Under the pieces are notes generated by a model. The model was not told the DNA's origin. It ran no database searches and saw only the letters and a list, made by a program, of their open reading frames with translations. From Planctomycetota bacterium (GTDB taxonomy: Bacteria > Planctomycetota > UBA11346), in contig JAHEDF010000151.1 in assembly GCA_024641365.1 (NCBI GenBank), positions 1-8,284 of the forward strand: a stretch of 8,284 nucleotides of DNA. Direction: 5' to 3'. How positions within the stretch are numbered: the first letter of the stretch is position 1; each line of letters opens with the position of its first letter. A program made the translations under genes and the position numbers. Of this stretch, positions 7,110-8,284 are shown piece by piece.

Positions 7110-8284
7110 TAGCGCCGCCGTTCCCGCCGCCAAATTGGACCAGCATCCGATTCACTCGGATCGGTGGCCACACCATTTGGATCTGGTGGGTATTCTTTGT
7201 CGGGCACCGCATCCAAATTATCTGGCAACACTACCCGAGCTGTATCGCGTAAATGCTGTACTTCAGTTCCCTGTTTTGCGCCTTGTGGATCAATAATATG
7301 CGCGGTTACGAAAATCATTAAATTACTGCGGGTGCTGCGACTGGTATCACGACGGAATAAACTGCCGATCACAGGAACGCGTGAAATAAATGGTACGCCC
7401 GTGGTATTACTTTGTTCCTTTTCCCGTGATAAACCTCCTAAGCTGACGGTTCCACCATTTTTCACATGTAGTGCTGTGACTAGGCGCCGCGTATCAAATT
7501 CAGGTGGTGATTGCACGTTATTGGTTATCGGTTCTTGATTATTCGCGCCTCCCGCATTTTGGAAGGCAAAATTAGCAGGTGCTTTGACCAATTCGCGAAC
7601 AGTTGGATTAACCGTCAGCGTAATAATATCACTATTACGTGCTACAGACGGACGAATGCGCAATGAAATACCTTCGTAATCTTTTGTAAATTGCGGCACC
7701 AACGTCGCTGATGAATAATTATAGCCGGGATTAAATCCATTTCCGTTATTGTTACCATCTGTGAAACCAGGGGTATTGTTGGTGCCAGCGTTTTGGAAGC
7801 TCGAAACGTAACTAATATCTTTGCGCACTTCAATAACACCAACCGCATTATTCAGCGTGAGAATTTTCGGTTCTGATAAGGTGTCAGCTTTGCCATTTTG
7901 TTCGAGCGCCGATATTTGTGCTTTGAATTTTAAATAATCACTTGGCGCCACTAATACCTGGGCAAACATGCCGCCACTCATTGCAGGGCTGATACCAGAA
8001 ATATTACCAAATCCGGTACCAATAGTTGCGCCATTATTTAAGTCAGTTGGAATAGCTAAATCATCGGTGGCACCAGTGACATACGCGTCGCCTGCTTTTG
8101 TGCCGCCACTCCAATCAACACCTAATTCTTTTGCGCCTGCATCGCTGACTTCAATAAAGCGCGCTTCAATTAATACTTGAGTACTATTGTAATCCAATGC
8201 CTGCAGTAACCGTTTCACTTCTTGAATAGTTGCGGGAGAGGAACGGACATAAATCGTATTTGATTTTTTCTCAAAATAAATTTT
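7109..8284 (-). CDS. Type II/type IV pilus secretin, C-terminal portion (5' truncated by the window edge)
   Basis: The frame is open from the window edge and gives 391 visible residues. The first 30 or so close an N-domain (NTIYVRSSPATIQEVKRLL), followed by QVLIEARFIEV (36-46), the standard entry to the secretin barrel domain. Further hallmarks are LSEPKILTLNN (136-146), the TLVPQFTKDYEGISLRIRP region, and GGTVSLGGL followed by VPVIGSLFRR (303-312), the VPxxGxLF signature, ending with SNLMIFVTAHIIDP. It would form the outer-membrane channel for a pilus or type II secretion system (GspD/PilQ). Odd points are an Asn/Gly-rich segment at about 163-192 and a charged tail of about 58 residues after DPQG ending in WRRERRR. 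The signal peptide and first N domains lie outside the window, so GspD and PilQ cannot be separated by domain content. It precedes the PilM-PilN gene with a TAATG junction. The in-frame GTG at 8218 is internal, not a start. Confidence 0.93.
   Translation of the reverse strand, partial: KIYFEKKSNTIYVRSSPATIQEVKRLLQALDYNSTQVLIEARFIEVSDAGAKELGVDWSGGTKAGDAYVTGATDDLAIPTDLNNGATIGTGFGNISGISPAMSGGMFAQVLVAPSDYLKFKAQISALEQNGKADTLSEPKILTLNNAVGVIEVRKDISYVSSFQNAGTNNTPGFTDGNNNGNGFNPGYNYSSATLVPQFTKDYEGISLRIRPSVARNSDIITLTVNPTVRELVKAPANFAFQNAGGANNQEPITNNVQSPPEFDTRRLVTALHVKNGGTVSLGGLSREKEQSNTTGVPFISRVPVIGSLFRRDTSRSTRSNLMIFVTAHIIDPQGAKQGTEVQHLRDTARVVLPDNLDAVPDKEYPPDPNGVATDPSESDAGPIWRRERRR

Noticed and set aside
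7109..7133. TTG start at 7133 for the PilM half
   Set aside because: The ATG at 7109 gives the usual PilM N-terminus and a TAATG junction; the extra residues come from the secretin's Arg codons read in another frame.

Overview
The window (8,284 bp, AT-leaning, with many TTA leucine codons) looks like chromosomal DNA from a member of the Planctomycetes-Verrucomicrobia-Chlamydiae (PVC) group. Two things point there. The first is a very large secreted protein combining a beta-propeller, HEAT-like repeats and a C-terminal haem domain, a hallmark of Planctomycetota and Verrucomicrobiota. The second is a pilus/type II secretion-like cluster whose PilO-like member resembles Akkermansia Amuc_1100 in layout. 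The exact phylum cannot be fixed from the sequence.

Plus strand: bases 1-78 may hold the last codons of an unidentified gene. Bases 187-3222 encode the exported cytochrome c/propeller protein, preceded by a GAGGAG ribosome binding site. A perfect 13-bp stem with a TTAT loop at 3254-3283 lies between the convergent transcription units and should terminate both.

Minus strand, read from 8284 down to 3286, is one tightly packed operon that enters from beyond the right edge. Its order is: secretin (GspD/PilQ type, N-terminus missing); a PilM actin-like domain fused to a PilN-like membrane protein (GspL-like layout); a PilO/GspM-like protein; and a PilP/GspC-like protein with a homology-region domain. 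Junctions are TAATG, ATGA and a 14-nt overlap, so translation is probably coupled. Together these would form the outer-membrane channel, the cytoplasmic/inner-membrane platform and the periplasmic connectors of a type IV pilus or type II secretion machine. The pilins, ATPases and platform protein are not in the window.

The most notable anomaly is in the PilM-PilN gene. The reading frame breaks near 6600, exactly where the family's second nucleotide-binding motif (DIG-type) should be, and that motif is not visible in either frame. Downstream, the same gene carries an unusual acidic insertion of about 100 residues within the actin-like domain and a cis fusion to PilN through an LDLTP motif. The break could be a real mutation or an assembly error.
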